Positions 1-9,060 are shown, counted from the first letter of the stretch. The stretch is 64,000 bases of DNA from Marinococcus luteus_A (GCF_034497705.1 NZ_JAXRUV010000004.1:1-64000); one strand, 5' to 3'. The notes: a model not told the origin generated them from the sequence alone. A program made the numbers and translations.

Positions 1-280
1 GAGATGCCCTAAAAAAATGTGTTGCTTTTGATTGGGGCTCTGGCTTGTCTTTCCTTTTCAAAGAACGATCTACCGCTAAACAGCGACTTTTATAATTTAT
101 CATTTTTGAATAATGAATGTCAACAACTTTTTGAAGAAGTTTTAATTCGTTATTCTCTTTTCTGTCAGCCGTTTTGGCGACAATTAGTAATATAACATCG
201 GCCCATAAGACCGTCAACCACTTTTGCAAAATAATTTTAAATTAGTTTACAAGAGAATTTCCTGTGTTTAAAAAGCATAC
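1..280. other. AT-rich intergenic region, no gene seen
   Basis: No convincing reading frame on either strand. Two loosely similar stretches occur: GCGAC followed by an AT-rich run ending ATCAT at 83-103, and GCGAC followed by an AT-rich run ending ATAACAT at 177-198. From memory, such GCGAC plus AT-rich stretches occur near rRNA operons of Bacillaceae, and perR lies close to an rrn operon in B. subtilis. An rRNA operon just left of the window is therefore an inference only. No rRNA sequence is visible here. Confidence 0.3.
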
Positions 281-314
281 AAAAGCCTTCATCCATTAAA
301 AGATGAAGGCTTTT
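281..314 (-). terminator. Intrinsic terminator of perR
   Basis: A 13-bp perfect inverted repeat (281-293 and 302-314, stem AAAAGCCTTCATC, 8-nt loop) lies directly downstream of the perR stop. Read on the minus strand the stem ends in a T-run. The A/T-rich stem base could let it work in both directions. Confidence 0.8.
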
Positions 315-322
315 AAAACAGC

Positions 323-760
323 TTACTGTTTGCTCATCTTTGTACATTCCGGGCATGTTCCGTAAATCTCCAGCCGGTGATCTTCAATTTCAAAGCCGGT
401 CACATGTTCAGCTAACGTTTCTACTTCATCCAGGCCTGGATAATGAAAGTCTACAATTTTCCCGCAATCATTACATATTACATGATAATGATCTGAAGTA
501 ACGCAGTCGAACCTGCTTGAGGAGTCCCCGTAGGTTAATTCTTTCACTATGCCAGCATCTTTAAAAACCCGAAGATTATTGTAGACTGTGGCTACACTCA
601 TGTTCGGAAAACGTTCTTCAAGAGATTTATAGATATCGTCAGCAGTCGGATGGCTCATTGAAGAGTGCAGAAACTCTAAAATAGCATGACGCTGCGGTGT
701 CATCCGAACGTTCGTGCTTTTCAAGACACTTACTGCTTCCTGTAGGCTAGCGCTCGCCAT
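323..760 (-). CDS. perR: Peroxide-responsive repressor PerR (Fur family)
   Basis: Metal-dependent repressor that senses H2O2 by iron-catalysed oxidation of its histidine ligands. Starting at the ATG at 760 gives 145 residues, the same length as B. subtilis PerR, and places the regulatory-site ligands at H37, D85, H91, H93 and D104. This pattern separates PerR from Fur and Zur. The winged-helix DNA-binding domain holds the motif SVATVYNNL. Two CxxC pairs (CNDC and CPEC) form the structural zinc site. An upstream in-frame ATG at 766 sits only one base from the SD AGAGGTG, so 760 has the better spacing. A Per box lies just upstream, indicating autoregulation. The gene is last in the row bcp, darA-like, perR. 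Confidence 0.96.
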   Translation of the reverse strand: MASASLQEAVSVLKSTNVRMTPQRHAILEFLHSSMSHPTADDIYKSLEERFPNMSVATVYNNLRVFKDAGIVKELTYGDSSSRFDCVTSDHYHVICNDCGKIVDFHYPGLDEVETLAEHVTGFEIEDHRLEIYGTCPECTKMSKQ

Positions 761-797
761 CGTCATGCACCTCTCTTCCTGTAAAACGATTCTTTAT

Positions 798-812
798 TTG
801 TAATTCTTATAA
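798..812. promoter_or_regulatory. Per box upstream of perR
   Basis: TTGTAATTCTTATAA matches the 7-1-7 Per box consensus TTATAATNATTATAA at all but two positions. It lies 38-52 bp upstream of the perR start, between perR and the DarA-like gene, as expected for PerR autoregulation. Confidence 0.7.
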
Positions 813-855
813 TCTATTCTATCGGAACCCCCTGATCCTTGTCAATGAAAGGGGG

Positions 856-1167
856 TCAGCGATTCTCATCTGCTTGGGCTGATTGAAAAAAAGGAAGCAT
901 CGATACGTCTAAAAGAAAAGAAGTAAACCTGTTTGAATGTTCGGGCCGTTTTCCCCTGTGTTTTTCATAAGCCAGGCATATATCCTTTAAATCTGTTTTC
1001 AGCTTCGCCACTTCGTCTTCATTCACGCCAAACATAAACGTTGTATTTCCTTTTTTTAAAAAACCGCCGCTGCTTGCAATTTCCGTCATACGGTAGCCTT
1101 TATCTTTCATTTCCATCTCTACCTGATCAGTGTAAAAATTATCGATAATGCAAAGAAGCAGTTTCAT
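856..1167 (-). CDS. DarA/YaaQ-like cyclic-di-AMP receptor family protein (DUF970)
   Basis: A PII-like small protein of 103 residues. It carries the family hallmark SSGGFLKKGNTTFMFGV (about residues 32-48), which in DarA (PstA/YaaQ) shapes the trimer and binds c-di-AMP. The N-terminal strand MKLLLCIIDN and helix fit the PII fold. The C-terminal half, from about residue 60, does not resemble the DarA tail that I remember (valine-rich, ending near FHQF). This is therefore probably a paralogue with an altered effector loop. The canonical darA lies elsewhere in Bacilli, near tmk and holB. The gene begins 15 bases after the bcp stop, so the two are probably cotranscribed. Partner and ligand are not established by sequence. 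Confidence 0.8.
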   Translation of the reverse strand: MKLLLCIIDNFYTDQVEMEMKDKGYRMTEIASSGGFLKKGNTTFMFGVNEDEVAKLKTDLKDICLAYEKHRGKRPEHSNRFTSFLLDVSMLPFFQSAQADENR

Positions 1168-1182
1168 CTTTTCACCCGCCTG

Positions 1183-1692
1183 CTATTTTTTAGAAGATGA
1201 CAAGAATTCATCAACATACCGGGATACTTCCGCGATATGGTCCTTTACCTTCACCTCGTCCCATACTTTCTGCACGACTCCTTCTGTATCAATAAAAAAG
1301 GTGGACCGTACAATTCCGAGGTATTCTTTACCGAAATTTTTCTTCCATTTCCAAACTCCATAGGCGTTGGCTGCTTCCTGTTCTTCATCAGACAGGAGTG
1401 GGAAGGAAAGTTCATGCTTGGCGGTGAAATTTTCATGTTTTTTCATTGAATCAGGGCTGACCCCGAGTACTTTAACGTTTTTATCATTCAATTCCGGGAG
1501 AGCATCCCTGAAATCGCAGGCTTCAGTTGTGCATCCAGGCGTGTTATCTTTCGGGTAAAAATACAAAATTACATTTTGTCCCCGGTAATCGCTTAAACGG
1601 ATATTTTCTCCAGCAGTAGCGGGAAGCTCAAAATCAGGCGCCTGTTTTCCTTCCAGATCTTTTGGATTTACACTGCTTTCTTCTGTACTCAT
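1183..1692 (-). CDS. bcp: Thiol peroxidase, Bcp/PrxQ-type peroxiredoxin
   Basis: Reduces H2O2 and organic peroxides using thioredoxin-type donors in the cytoplasm. The peroxidatic Cys54 in TPGCT and resolving Cys59 (C-x4-C) are typical of the atypical two-Cys Bcp group. The motif FYPKDNTPGCTTEAC is intact. The start is set at the ATG at 1692, which has the strong SD GAGGTGATC. The in-frame ATG at 1719 lacks one. The result is 169 residues, of ordinary family length. Corresponds to ygaF of B. subtilis, also adjacent to hemL and perR. Its leftward transcription diverges from hemL. Confidence 0.94.
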   Translation of the reverse strand: MSTEESSVNPKDLEGKQAPDFELPATAGENIRLSDYRGQNVILYFYPKDNTPGCTTEACDFRDALPELNDKNVKVLGVSPDSMKKHENFTAKHELSFPLLSDEEQEAANAYGVWKWKKNFGKEYLGIVRSTFFIDTEGVVQKVWDEVKVKDHIAEVSRYVDEFLSSSKK

Positions 1693-1801
1693 ATTGATCA
1701 CCTCAACACTTGTTTTCATCTTATGATATCATGGTTTTTGCTTTACTTCTCCATGATACAATAGATAAGAAATAGTTGATAGTAAGGAGAGTTAAGAAAA
1801 T

Positions 1802-3103
1802 ATGTCCTATGAAAAATCTGCCGAACTCTATAATGAAGCCTGCGACTTGATCGTAGGAGGCGTTAACAGCCCCTCCCGTTCCTTTAAAGGCGTCGGAGGC
1901 GGAACTCCTGTTTTTATGAAAGAAGGAAGCGGCGCATATTTATTTGATGAGGATAACAACCGCTACATTGATTACCTCGGAGCTTACGGTCCTATTATTA
2001 CCGGGCACGGCCATCCGCACATAGCTGAAGCTATCAATGAGGCTGCCCGAACAGGCACGCTGCTCGGAACCCCTACTAAATGGGAAAACGTCTTTGCTAA
2101 AAAATTAAAAGACGCAGTCCCTTCTCTTGAGAAGGTCAGGTTTGTCAATTCCGGCACTGAAGCTGTAATGACAACTATCCGTGTAGCCAGAGCCTATACC
2201 GGTAAACATAAGATCATCAAATTCGAAGGGTGCTATCACGGCCATTCCGACCTTGTACTCGTGGCAGCCGGATCCGGCCCATCGACGCTGGGGTCCCCGG
2301 ACTCTGCGGGTGTGACTCCCAATATTGCCTCAGAAGTCATCACTGTGCCATTTAACGACATTGAAAGCTTTCGCGAAGCCATGGACCGCTGGGGGGACGA
2401 AACAGCTGCAGTCCTTATCGAGCCTATCGTAGGAAATTTCGGCCTTGTCGAGCCGGATCCCGGTTATCTTGAAGAGATCAAAAAACTTACCCACGAATCG
2501 GACTCTCTTCTTATCTTTGATGAAGTCATTACTGCTTTTCGTTTCACCTACGGCGCTGCCCAAAATATGCTCCAGGTGGAACCGGATATGACCGCCATGG
2601 GGAAAATCATCGGAGGCGGTCTGCCGATCGGCGCTTACGGCGGCCGGGTTGATGTCATGGAGCAGGTCGCTCCCCTGGGTCCAGCCTATCAGGCAGGCAC
2701 AATGTCCGGAAACCCTGCTTCTATGCGCGCCGGCATTGCCTGCCTTGAAGTATTGGAAAAAGACGGAGTTTACGACACGTTGGATCATCTGGGTGAACGC
2801 CTTGAAAAAGGTCTCCTCGATCAGGCTGAAAAATACAGCATTCCCGTTACGATCAATAGGTTAAAAGGAATGTTCACTATTTATTTTACAGACGAAACAG
2901 TAAAAGATTATAAAGGAGCCGAGCGTTCGAACTCGGAAAGGTTCAGCATCTTTTTCAAAGAAATGCTCGACCGGGGCGTGCACCTCGCTCCTTCAAAATA
3001 CGAAGCATGGTTTCTCACCACTGAACACAGCATAGGTGACATAGAAGAAACGCTGGAAGCTTCGGAACAGGCTTTCGCAGCCTTAAGCAGCTACATTCAC
3101 TAA
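1802..3103 (+). CDS. hemL: Glutamate-1-semialdehyde 2,1-aminomutase
   Basis: PLP enzyme converting glutamate-1-semialdehyde to 5-aminolevulinate in the C5 tetrapyrrole pathway. The 433 residues are full length for the family. The substrate-gating region GGVNSPSRSF is near residue 20, the PLP-contacting motif FVNSGTEA is mid-protein, and Lys268 in MGKIIGGGLPIGAYGGR is the Schiff-base lysine. The position next to ygaE and ygaF homologues matches gsaB of B. subtilis, which is a second, GsaB-type copy beside hemL in the hem operon. A second hemL outside the window is therefore likely. SD AAGGAG precedes the start. Confidence 0.95.
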   Translation: MSYEKSAELYNEACDLIVGGVNSPSRSFKGVGGGTPVFMKEGSGAYLFDEDNNRYIDYLGAYGPIITGHGHPHIAEAINEAARTGTLLGTPTKWENVFAKKLKDAVPSLEKVRFVNSGTEAVMTTIRVARAYTGKHKIIKFEGCYHGHSDLVLVAAGSGPSTLGSPDSAGVTPNIASEVITVPFNDIESFREAMDRWGDETAAVLIEPIVGNFGLVEPDPGYLEEIKKLTHESDSLLIFDEVITAFRFTYGAAQNMLQVEPDMTAMGKIIGGGLPIGAYGGRVDVMEQVAPLGPAYQAGTMSGNPASMRAGIACLEVLEKDGVYDTLDHLGERLEKGLLDQAEKYSIPVTINRLKGMFTIYFTDETVKDYKGAERSNSERFSIFFKEMLDRGVHLAPSKYEAWFLTTEHSIGDIEETLEASEQAFAALSSYIH

Positions 3104-3132
3104 GTTCAATACAGAAAGGAATACAATCCGTT

Positions 3133-4209
3133 ATGAAGCTGGGAGCCAGAATTTTCAAGACCGGTCTTGCGATCGTTCTCGCTATATACGCAGCATCTTG
3201 GATTGGATTGAATCCTCCTTTTTTCGCAGCTATCGCCGCTACTTTCGCTATTCAACCGTCCATATCCCGTACATTCCAAACAATGCTCGACCAGCTTCAG
3301 GCTAATATCATCGGGGCTGGCACAGCTATTGTTATGGTACTTGCCTTCGGCCACGATCCGGTAATTATTGGCGTCACGGTGATGATTATTATTGCAGGCA
3401 TTTTAGGCTTGAAGCTGGATGCCTCCACCATTCCGATTGCTGTTGTGACGGTCATCATTATCATGGGAAGGCCAGGAGACGGCAACTTTATTTTGTTTGC
3501 CTCGGAGCGGTTTGCTTTAATCATGCTCGGGATTCTCGCATCTTTTTTAGTCAACATGCTGTTTCTGCCGCCAAAGCATGAAACTAAGCTGTATCAGCAG
3601 ATCCGGGACGTAACCCAGGATACTATTCAGTGGATCCGGCTGCTTGGAAGGCACGAAACTAACCGTCAGACGCTGCGGAAGGACCTTTCCTCTCTTAAAG
3701 ACCAGACGGTTTCCATCGAAAACCTGTACCTTTTGTTTAAAGAAGAACGCGTGTATACAAAAAAAGCCCGGCTAACCCGGGATCGGCGCGTTGTTCTTTT
3801 TAAACAGATGATCGCTTCGATGAATAAAATCGTGACCATCCTGCGCACACTTGATAAATTTGAAAACGATATGCAGCACACGCCTTCAGACATGCAGGAA
3901 GCCATACGCAATCAGCTTGATCATCTTATGGATTATCATGACAGAATTCTTCAGCGTTATGTAGGCAAGGTGACCACTCATCTTACCGAGGAGATGGCCG
4001 AAGAGGTCGATGAGGGTAGAGCGTCTTTGACAGATCAGCTCATGGAAATGTATGAGCAGCAAAATATCGACCGCTCGGAATGGCTTCATCTGCTTCCTAT
4101 TGTTGCACATATCGTCGAGTATAATGAGCAGCTTGAACATCTCGACCGGCTTGTCGAGACCTATTTCCGCTATCACAGCAGCGAAGACTTCTTCGCTATT
4201 GAAAATTAA
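3133..4209 (+). CDS. YgaE-like aromatic acid exporter family membrane protein (ArAE_1)
   Basis: 358 residues with about four to five hydrophobic segments in the first 145 residues, then a long, charged, helix-rich cytoplasmic part (about 150-340). This is the layout of the DUF939/ArAE_1 family. B. subtilis YgaE stands in the same position after gsaB. It starts 29 bases after hemL stop, so hemL and this gene probably form an operon ending at the terminator that follows. Transport of aromatic acids is a family label and has not been shown for this branch. Confidence 0.8.
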   Translation: MKLGARIFKTGLAIVLAIYAASWIGLNPPFFAAIAATFAIQPSISRTFQTMLDQLQANIIGAGTAIVMVLAFGHDPVIIGVTVMIIIAGILGLKLDASTIPIAVVTVIIIMGRPGDGNFILFASERFALIMLGILASFLVNMLFLPPKHETKLYQQIRDVTQDTIQWIRLLGRHETNRQTLRKDLSSLKDQTVSIENLYLLFKEERVYTKKARLTRDRRVVLFKQMIASMNKIVTILRTLDKFENDMQHTPSDMQEAIRNQLDHLMDYHDRILQRYVGKVTTHLTEEMAEEVDEGRASLTDQLMEMYEQQNIDRSEWLHLLPIVAHIVEYNEQLEHLDRLVETYFRYHSSEDFFAIEN

Positions 4210-4244
4210 AAGGAGGACTCCCACAGCGGGCGCCCTCCTTTTTT
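4208..4244. terminator. Bidirectional terminator between ygaE-like gene and dipeptidase
   Basis: Stem AAAAGGAGG (4208-4216) pairs with CCTCCTTTT (4234-4242), with an inner CCC/GGG, and is followed by T-rich sequence. It overlaps the end of the plus gene and sits three bases from the stop of the convergent minus gene. Confidence 0.75.
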
Positions 4245-4246
4245 AT

Positions 4247-5617
4247 TTATAAATTTTCACTGATCTCCATCAGGTATTCCGCTAAAGCCTCAAGGCCTTT
4301 GTCGTAGTTTTCCAGATGAAAATGTTCATTCGGTGCATGGAAGTTTTCGGTTGGAAGACCAAATCCCATCAATGCTACCGGCACGTTTAACATTTGGGAG
4401 AACGTTTCAATGACAGGCACAGACCCTCCCATTCGCGTATATGCTGCTGTTGTACCGTACGCTGTTTCAAGCGCCCTCCCGGCTGCCTGGATGGCCGGGT
4501 GGTCAAACGGAGTGACAAATGGCCGGCCTTTATCAAACGGAGTCACTTCCACCTCTACGCCTTTCGGGGTTTTTTGTTGAACATGAGCTGTCAGCTTTTC
4601 AGCAATCTCATCCGGGTCCTGGTCAGGCACGAGCCGGCACGTAATCTTAGCTGAAGCAGCAGAGGGCAGCACCGTTTTGATGCCTTCCCCCTGAAAGCCT
4701 CCGTGCATACCGTTAATTTCAAGCGTCGGCCGGGCCCACGTTCTTTCCAGAAATGAAAACCCTTCTTCGCCGAACAGCTCCGGCACGTTTAATTCTTTTC
4801 TTGTATTTTCTTCGTCATACGAAAGCTCCGCATACGCCCGGCGTTCCTGCTCCGTAAGCGAAAGAACCCGGTCGTAAAACCCATCGACGGTAATACGGCC
4901 TCTGTCGTCATGCATAGATGCAAGTATGTCGGCCAGTGCATGAAGCGGATTTGCGACTCCGCCTCCGTAAAGACCGGAGTGCAGGTCTCCCTTCGGCCCT
5001 CTCACATCAATCTGAACACCCGCGAGCCCCCGCAGTCCATAGCACACTGTCGGCCGGCCTTTTTCAAGCATCGGCGTATCGGAAACCAACAGTACATCTC
5101 CCTGCAGCAGTTCACGGTGCTTTTCTACAAACTCATCGAGATTGGGACTGCCCACCTCTTCTTCTCCTTCAATGCAGAACTTCACATTTACCGGTAGCTC
5201 TCCTTTAGTCTGCATGAAGGCTTCAATCGTTTTAAGATGCATAAACACCTGGCCTTTATCATCAGTGGCACCACGGGCATAGATCTTTTCGTCCCGTATC
5301 TCTGGCTGAAACGGCGGCGTCTCCCACAGCTCAACCGGATCGGCCGGCTGCACGTCATAATGCCCATAAAAGAGAACTGTAGGCTTCCCTGGAGCATGCA
5401 TCCAATCCCCGTACACAACCGGGTGACCGCCTGTCTCCATTACAGCCGTGTTTTCCAGACCGGCTGATCGCATACTTTCCTTTACCCAGTAGGCCGCAGT
5501 CTCCATATCGGGCTTGTGCTCAGGGTCTGCACTAATGCTTGGTATCGATAAAAATTCTTTCAGCTGGTTTAAGTGGCTGCTTCGATGATGTTTGAAATAA
5601 TTTTTGACTTCTTCCAT
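4247..5617 (-). CDS. M20-family dipeptidase (CNDP/Dug1-like metallopeptidase)
   Basis: Zinc dipeptidase of family M20. Metal-binding motifs appear in order: GHYDVQP (His/Asp), GATDDKG (bridging Asp), EGEEEVG (general base Glu-Glu and ligand), VSDTP (Asp) and FHAPNE (C-terminal His). The lid/dimerisation domain lies between about residues 195 and 350. The start is the ATG at 5617 with SD GGGAGG six bases away, giving 456 residues. The open frame extends to a TTG at 5638 with no SD. It lies 21 bases downstream of the ABC exporter, so the two may be cotranscribed. From memory no peptidase occurs at this position in the B. subtilis ygaC-perR block, so it appears to be a lineage insertion. Confidence 0.9.
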   Translation of the reverse strand: MEEVKNYFKHHRSSHLNQLKEFLSIPSISADPEHKPDMETAAYWVKESMRSAGLENTAVMETGGHPVVYGDWMHAPGKPTVLFYGHYDVQPADPVELWETPPFQPEIRDEKIYARGATDDKGQVFMHLKTIEAFMQTKGELPVNVKFCIEGEEEVGSPNLDEFVEKHRELLQGDVLLVSDTPMLEKGRPTVCYGLRGLAGVQIDVRGPKGDLHSGLYGGGVANPLHALADILASMHDDRGRITVDGFYDRVLSLTEQERRAYAELSYDEENTRKELNVPELFGEEGFSFLERTWARPTLEINGMHGGFQGEGIKTVLPSAASAKITCRLVPDQDPDEIAEKLTAHVQQKTPKGVEVEVTPFDKGRPFVTPFDHPAIQAAGRALETAYGTTAAYTRMGGSVPVIETFSQMLNVPVALMGFGLPTENFHAPNEHFHLENYDKGLEALAEYLMEISENL

Positions 5618-5638
5618 GGTTGCCTCCCTGCTTTTCAA

Positions 5639-7381
5639 TTACACATGCTGAACGTCAAACAGCCTCTGGTAAGAGCCTTCTGCCATCATTAACTGCTCGT
5701 GGCTGCCTGATTCCACCACCCGGCCGTCTTCGATTACGACAATCCGGTCCGCATGAGTGATCGTTGAAAGCCTGTGCGCTACAATAAAAGTCGTTCTGTC
5801 ACGTGCAAGCCGCTCCATCGCTTCCTGAATATAATGCTCACTTTCCAGGTCCAGCGCCGAAGTGGCTTCATCAAATACAAGTATCGAAGGGTTTTTCAAA
5901 AATACACGGGCAATAGCAATCCGCTGCTTCTGTCCGCCGGAAAGCTTCACGCCCCGTTCTCCGACCGGGGTATCATAGGCGAGCGGCAGTTCATTGATAA
6001 AAACCTCAGCATTAGCCATACGCGCTGCATGTATGACTTCTTCATCCGTGGCTTCCGGTTTCCCCATCCGGATATTTTCTTTCACCGATTCGCTGAATAA
6101 AATATTGTCCTGCAGCACCATGCCGATATGATCCCGGAGTGTTCGCACTTCATAGTCCCGCACGTCTTTTCCGTCAAGAAGCAGAGCGCCGCCGCTCACA
6201 TCATAAAACCGCGGAAGGAGACTGACGATCGTACTCTTACCACCGCCGCTCATACCAACCAGTGCAATAGTTTCTCCCGATCTCACATGCAGATCGACAT
6301 CTTTTAATACATCGTTAGTGTCCTCTTCATATTTAAACCATACGTGGTCAAACCTGATGTCGCCTTTGACATGCTTCACCGGTACGGCTGTTTCTTTGTC
6401 GGTAATATCATATTTTTCATCAATAAATTCAAACACCCGATCCATTGAAGCAATCGACTGCACAAGGGTGGTAGATGAATTCACCAGACGCCGCATCGGA
6501 CTGTAAAGCCTCTCCATGTAAGAGGTGAACGCTACCATCTCCCCGACGGATAAATTCCCGTATAATACAGCCAGGCCGGCTGCCAGGATAACTACCAGCG
6601 GCGCTACATCTGTCACGGTATTAACAGCAGCAAATGTTTTAGCATTCCAGCGCGTGTGATCCACCGCGCGGTCCAGGAACTGCCGGTTTCTCGTATCAAA
6701 CTGTCCCTGTTCATGATTTTCGAGGGCAAAGCTCCGGATCACACTCATCCCCTGCACCCGTTCATGCAGGTGCCCCTGCACATTTGCAAGCGCCTGCGAC
6801 CTTGCTTTTGTTAGATCCCGAAGCCTTGAATAAAAATATTTGATGAAAAAGGCATAAATAGGTAAAAACAACATCGCCACCAGCGTCAATTCCACGTCCA
6901 TCGTGAACATAATAATAAGTGCAATAATAATGGTGGCAAGATCAAGCCATATGTTCATCAGGCCGGTAATGACAAAGTCTTTGGTCAGCTCGACATCGTT
7001 GATTACCCGCGAAATGATTTCGCCTGCCTTGCGGTTGGAATAAAACCGCAGACTCAGCTTCTGTATGTGGCTGAACAATTGATCACGGATATCATATAAA
7101 ATTTTGTTTCCTGTCCACTGGGCAAAGTATTGCCGGTAATATTCAATCGGGGGACGAACGATAATAAAAAGCACAACCGCTCCGCCTGCCAGCCAGGCGA
7201 GCACTCGTGCTTTTTCAGCTGTTGGCATGCCATCAGCCAACAGCACGTGGTCTATAATATAAGCAAGAATGAGCGGCGTTAAAAGCGGCAGACCAAATTT
7301 AAAAATACCAATAATCACTGTCACCGCAATTATTTTATTGTACGGCCGCACAAACTGCATGTAGCGTTTAATACTGCCCAT
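5639..7381 (-). CDS. ygaD: ABC exporter with fused permease and ATPase (YgaD-like)
   Basis: Type I half-exporter of 580 residues. Six membrane helices (about 15-300) are followed by an ATPase domain with Walker A GMSGGGKST, signature LSGGQKQR, Walker B ILVFDEATSALD and switch histidine in VAHRLST. It would work as a homodimer or heterodimer exporting lipids, peptides or drugs. The substrate is unknown. The start is the ATG at 7381. The GTG at 7390 lies inside the SD GAGGTG. It follows ygaC by 12 bases, as in B. subtilis. Confidence 0.93.
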   Translation of the reverse strand: MGSIKRYMQFVRPYNKIIAVTVIIGIFKFGLPLLTPLILAYIIDHVLLADGMPTAEKARVLAWLAGGAVVLFIIVRPPIEYYRQYFAQWTGNKILYDIRDQLFSHIQKLSLRFYSNRKAGEIISRVINDVELTKDFVITGLMNIWLDLATIIIALIIMFTMDVELTLVAMLFLPIYAFFIKYFYSRLRDLTKARSQALANVQGHLHERVQGMSVIRSFALENHEQGQFDTRNRQFLDRAVDHTRWNAKTFAAVNTVTDVAPLVVILAAGLAVLYGNLSVGEMVAFTSYMERLYSPMRRLVNSSTTLVQSIASMDRVFEFIDEKYDITDKETAVPVKHVKGDIRFDHVWFKYEEDTNDVLKDVDLHVRSGETIALVGMSGGGKSTIVSLLPRFYDVSGGALLLDGKDVRDYEVRTLRDHIGMVLQDNILFSESVKENIRMGKPEATDEEVIHAARMANAEVFINELPLAYDTPVGERGVKLSGGQKQRIAIARVFLKNPSILVFDEATSALDLESEHYIQEAMERLARDRTTFIVAHRLSTITHADRIVVIEDGRVVESGSHEQLMMAEGSYQRLFDVQHV

Positions 7382-7393
7382 CTTTTTCACCTC

Positions 7394-7945
7394 TTATCGA
7401 AAAAACAAAAAACGCTCATACCACTGTTCGATAAAATGAGAGTTAAATGGGCCTTTTCTCTGACAGATCCAATTCTGCAGTTCCCGAATACTCGTCTCCA
7501 TCTTTTCATCTATCTGCGCAGGGTAATTCATTTCTTTTTTATGCTGGGCATATTCGTCTTCGTCCAGTAAATTGTAGGTCATGTCCGGAAAAACTTTAAT
7601 GTCCAGATCATAATCGATATATTTAAGAGCTTCACTGTCGTATACAAACGGGGTGCCAAGGTTGCAATAATAATGCACTCCGTCAGACCGGATCATGCCG
7701 ATAACGTTGAACCATTTTTCGGCATGAAAATAACAAATAGCAGGCTCTCTCGTTCTCCAGACTCTTCCGTCCGATTCGTGAACCAGAATACGATCGTTCC
7801 CACCAATAACCTCTCTGCTTGTACCTTTCAGTATTAATGTCTCTTCCCATACACGGTGGAGCGATCCGTTATGCTTGTAACTCTGCACCTGGATAGGCTT
7901 ACCTGTTTCCGGGAAGCTTGCGGCGATTTCGTTACGCTCGGCCAA
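7394..7945 (-). CDS. ygaC: Nucleoside tri-/diphosphate phosphatase (YgaC, DUF402)
   Basis: DUF402 protein of 183 residues. The family motifs SYKHNGSLHR, GGNDRILVHESDGR and KYIDYDLDIKVFPD are intact. The acidic residues of the last motif coordinate magnesium in the characterised staphylococcal homologue, a nucleoside tri/diphosphatase. The start is TTG at 7945 with SD GGGAGG upstream. About eight residues precede the usual family N-terminus. First gene of the leftward ygaC-ygaD-dipeptidase row. Confidence 0.88.
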   Translation of the reverse strand: MAERNEIAASFPETGKPIQVQSYKHNGSLHRVWEETLILKGTSREVIGGNDRILVHESDGRVWRTREPAICYFHAEKWFNVIGMIRSDGVHYYCNLGTPFVYDSEALKYIDYDLDIKVFPDMTYNLLDEDEYAQHKKEMNYPAQIDEKMETSIRELQNWICQRKGPFNSHFIEQWYERFLFFR

Positions 7946-8091
7946 TGTGTCCCGCCTCCCTTCTTCTTCAATTTTTGCTGCCTTCTTTTTTCTATCACTT
8001 TCTATTATACATTTCTTCTGTCGATCTGAAAAACTGTTAGGATAAAAGGGGAGACAAAACTATCATGTGCAAAATGAAAGGAGACGATTTT

Positions 8092-9060
8092 TTGAAAGCA
8101 GTCGTTTATCATGAACAGGGAAATCCGGATGTACTCACCACGGAAGAAGTGGATAAGCCCGAGATTCAGCCGGATGAAGTTCTCATACAGGTGAAGGCGG
8201 TAGGCCTCAATCCCGTTGATACGTATTTTCGCTCCGGCAAACGCCCCGTCTCCTCTTTCCCGGCTATTCCTCATTTTGATGCTGCCGGAATCGTCGAAAA
8301 AGTCGGCAGCAGTGCAGGAAATTTTCAGCCGGGGGACAGGGTTTGGGGCACAAACATTCCGAGTGCCGCCGCCGAGTGGGCAGCCGCCCCGGCTTCAAAC
8401 ATTTTTCCCCTTCCAAAAGGCATGAGCTTTACCGAAGGAGCTTCTCTTGGAATTCCCGCCCTTACTGCTCATATGGCTTTATTTTTCCGGGCGGCGCTTC
8501 AGCCTGAAGAGACCGTGCTTATTTACGGCGGGGCCGGAGCGGTCGGTCATGCCGCTATTCAGCTGGCCAAGCATCATAATGCCTTTGTCATCACTACAGC
8601 AAGCAGCACTGAAAAACACGAAGCCGCACGCCGTGCCGGTGCTGACGTTGTTTTGAACCTAAAAGATGAAAGCTGGAAGAAAGATTTTGCTTCAGCTACG
8701 GGACAGCCAGGCGCTGATGTTATTGTTGATATGTCTTTCAGTGAAAATGCCGATACAGATCTGCAGATCCTCTCTCCCGGAGGGCGAATCGTTGCAGTTG
8801 GCTCCCCGGTGAACAATATGCCGTCTTTTCCGTGGCAGCTTTTAAACAAAAAATATGCTTCCATCCTCGGCATTCTGCTTTTCACAGCTCCTGTTCCAGC
8901 GCTGCAGGAAGCAGCTTTCGGAGTACAGAGGGCTTATGAAAAAGGAGTCTTTTCCCCGCACGTAGCCCGTACCTACCCTATGGAGGAAGCTGCCCAGGCC
9001 CACAAAGATTTGGAAAACAAGCGTTACTCCGGCAACCTCGTGCTTACTGTTTCTGAATAA
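8092..9060 (+). CDS. NAD(P)H:quinone oxidoreductase, zinc-free MDR family
   Basis: Quinone-reductase branch of the medium-chain dehydrogenases. The nucleotide-binding motif is YGGAGAVGHAAIQLAK (about residue 140) and the N-terminal GroES-like domain has VGLNPVDTYFRSG. No structural zinc cysteine cluster is present. I start it at the TTG at 8092, which follows AAAGGAG by nine bases and gives the family N-terminus MKAVVYHEQG and 322 residues. The in-frame ATG at 8065 has no SD. The gene stands alone, ended by a palindromic terminator. Confidence 0.9.
   Translation: MKAVVYHEQGNPDVLTTEEVDKPEIQPDEVLIQVKAVGLNPVDTYFRSGKRPVSSFPAIPHFDAAGIVEKVGSSAGNFQPGDRVWGTNIPSAAAEWAAAPASNIFPLPKGMSFTEGASLGIPALTAHMALFFRAALQPEETVLIYGGAGAVGHAAIQLAKHHNAFVITTASSTEKHEAARRAGADVVLNLKDESWKKDFASATGQPGADVIVDMSFSENADTDLQILSPGGRIVAVGSPVNNMPSFPWQLLNKKYASILGILLFTAPVPALQEAAFGVQRAYEKGVFSPHVARTYPMEEAAQAHKDLENKRYSGNLVLTVSE

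Noticed and set aside
1723..1732. ATGATATCAT palindrome in the bcp-hemL divergent region as a Per box
   Set aside because: It does not fit the TTATAATNATTATAA pattern; too short to call.
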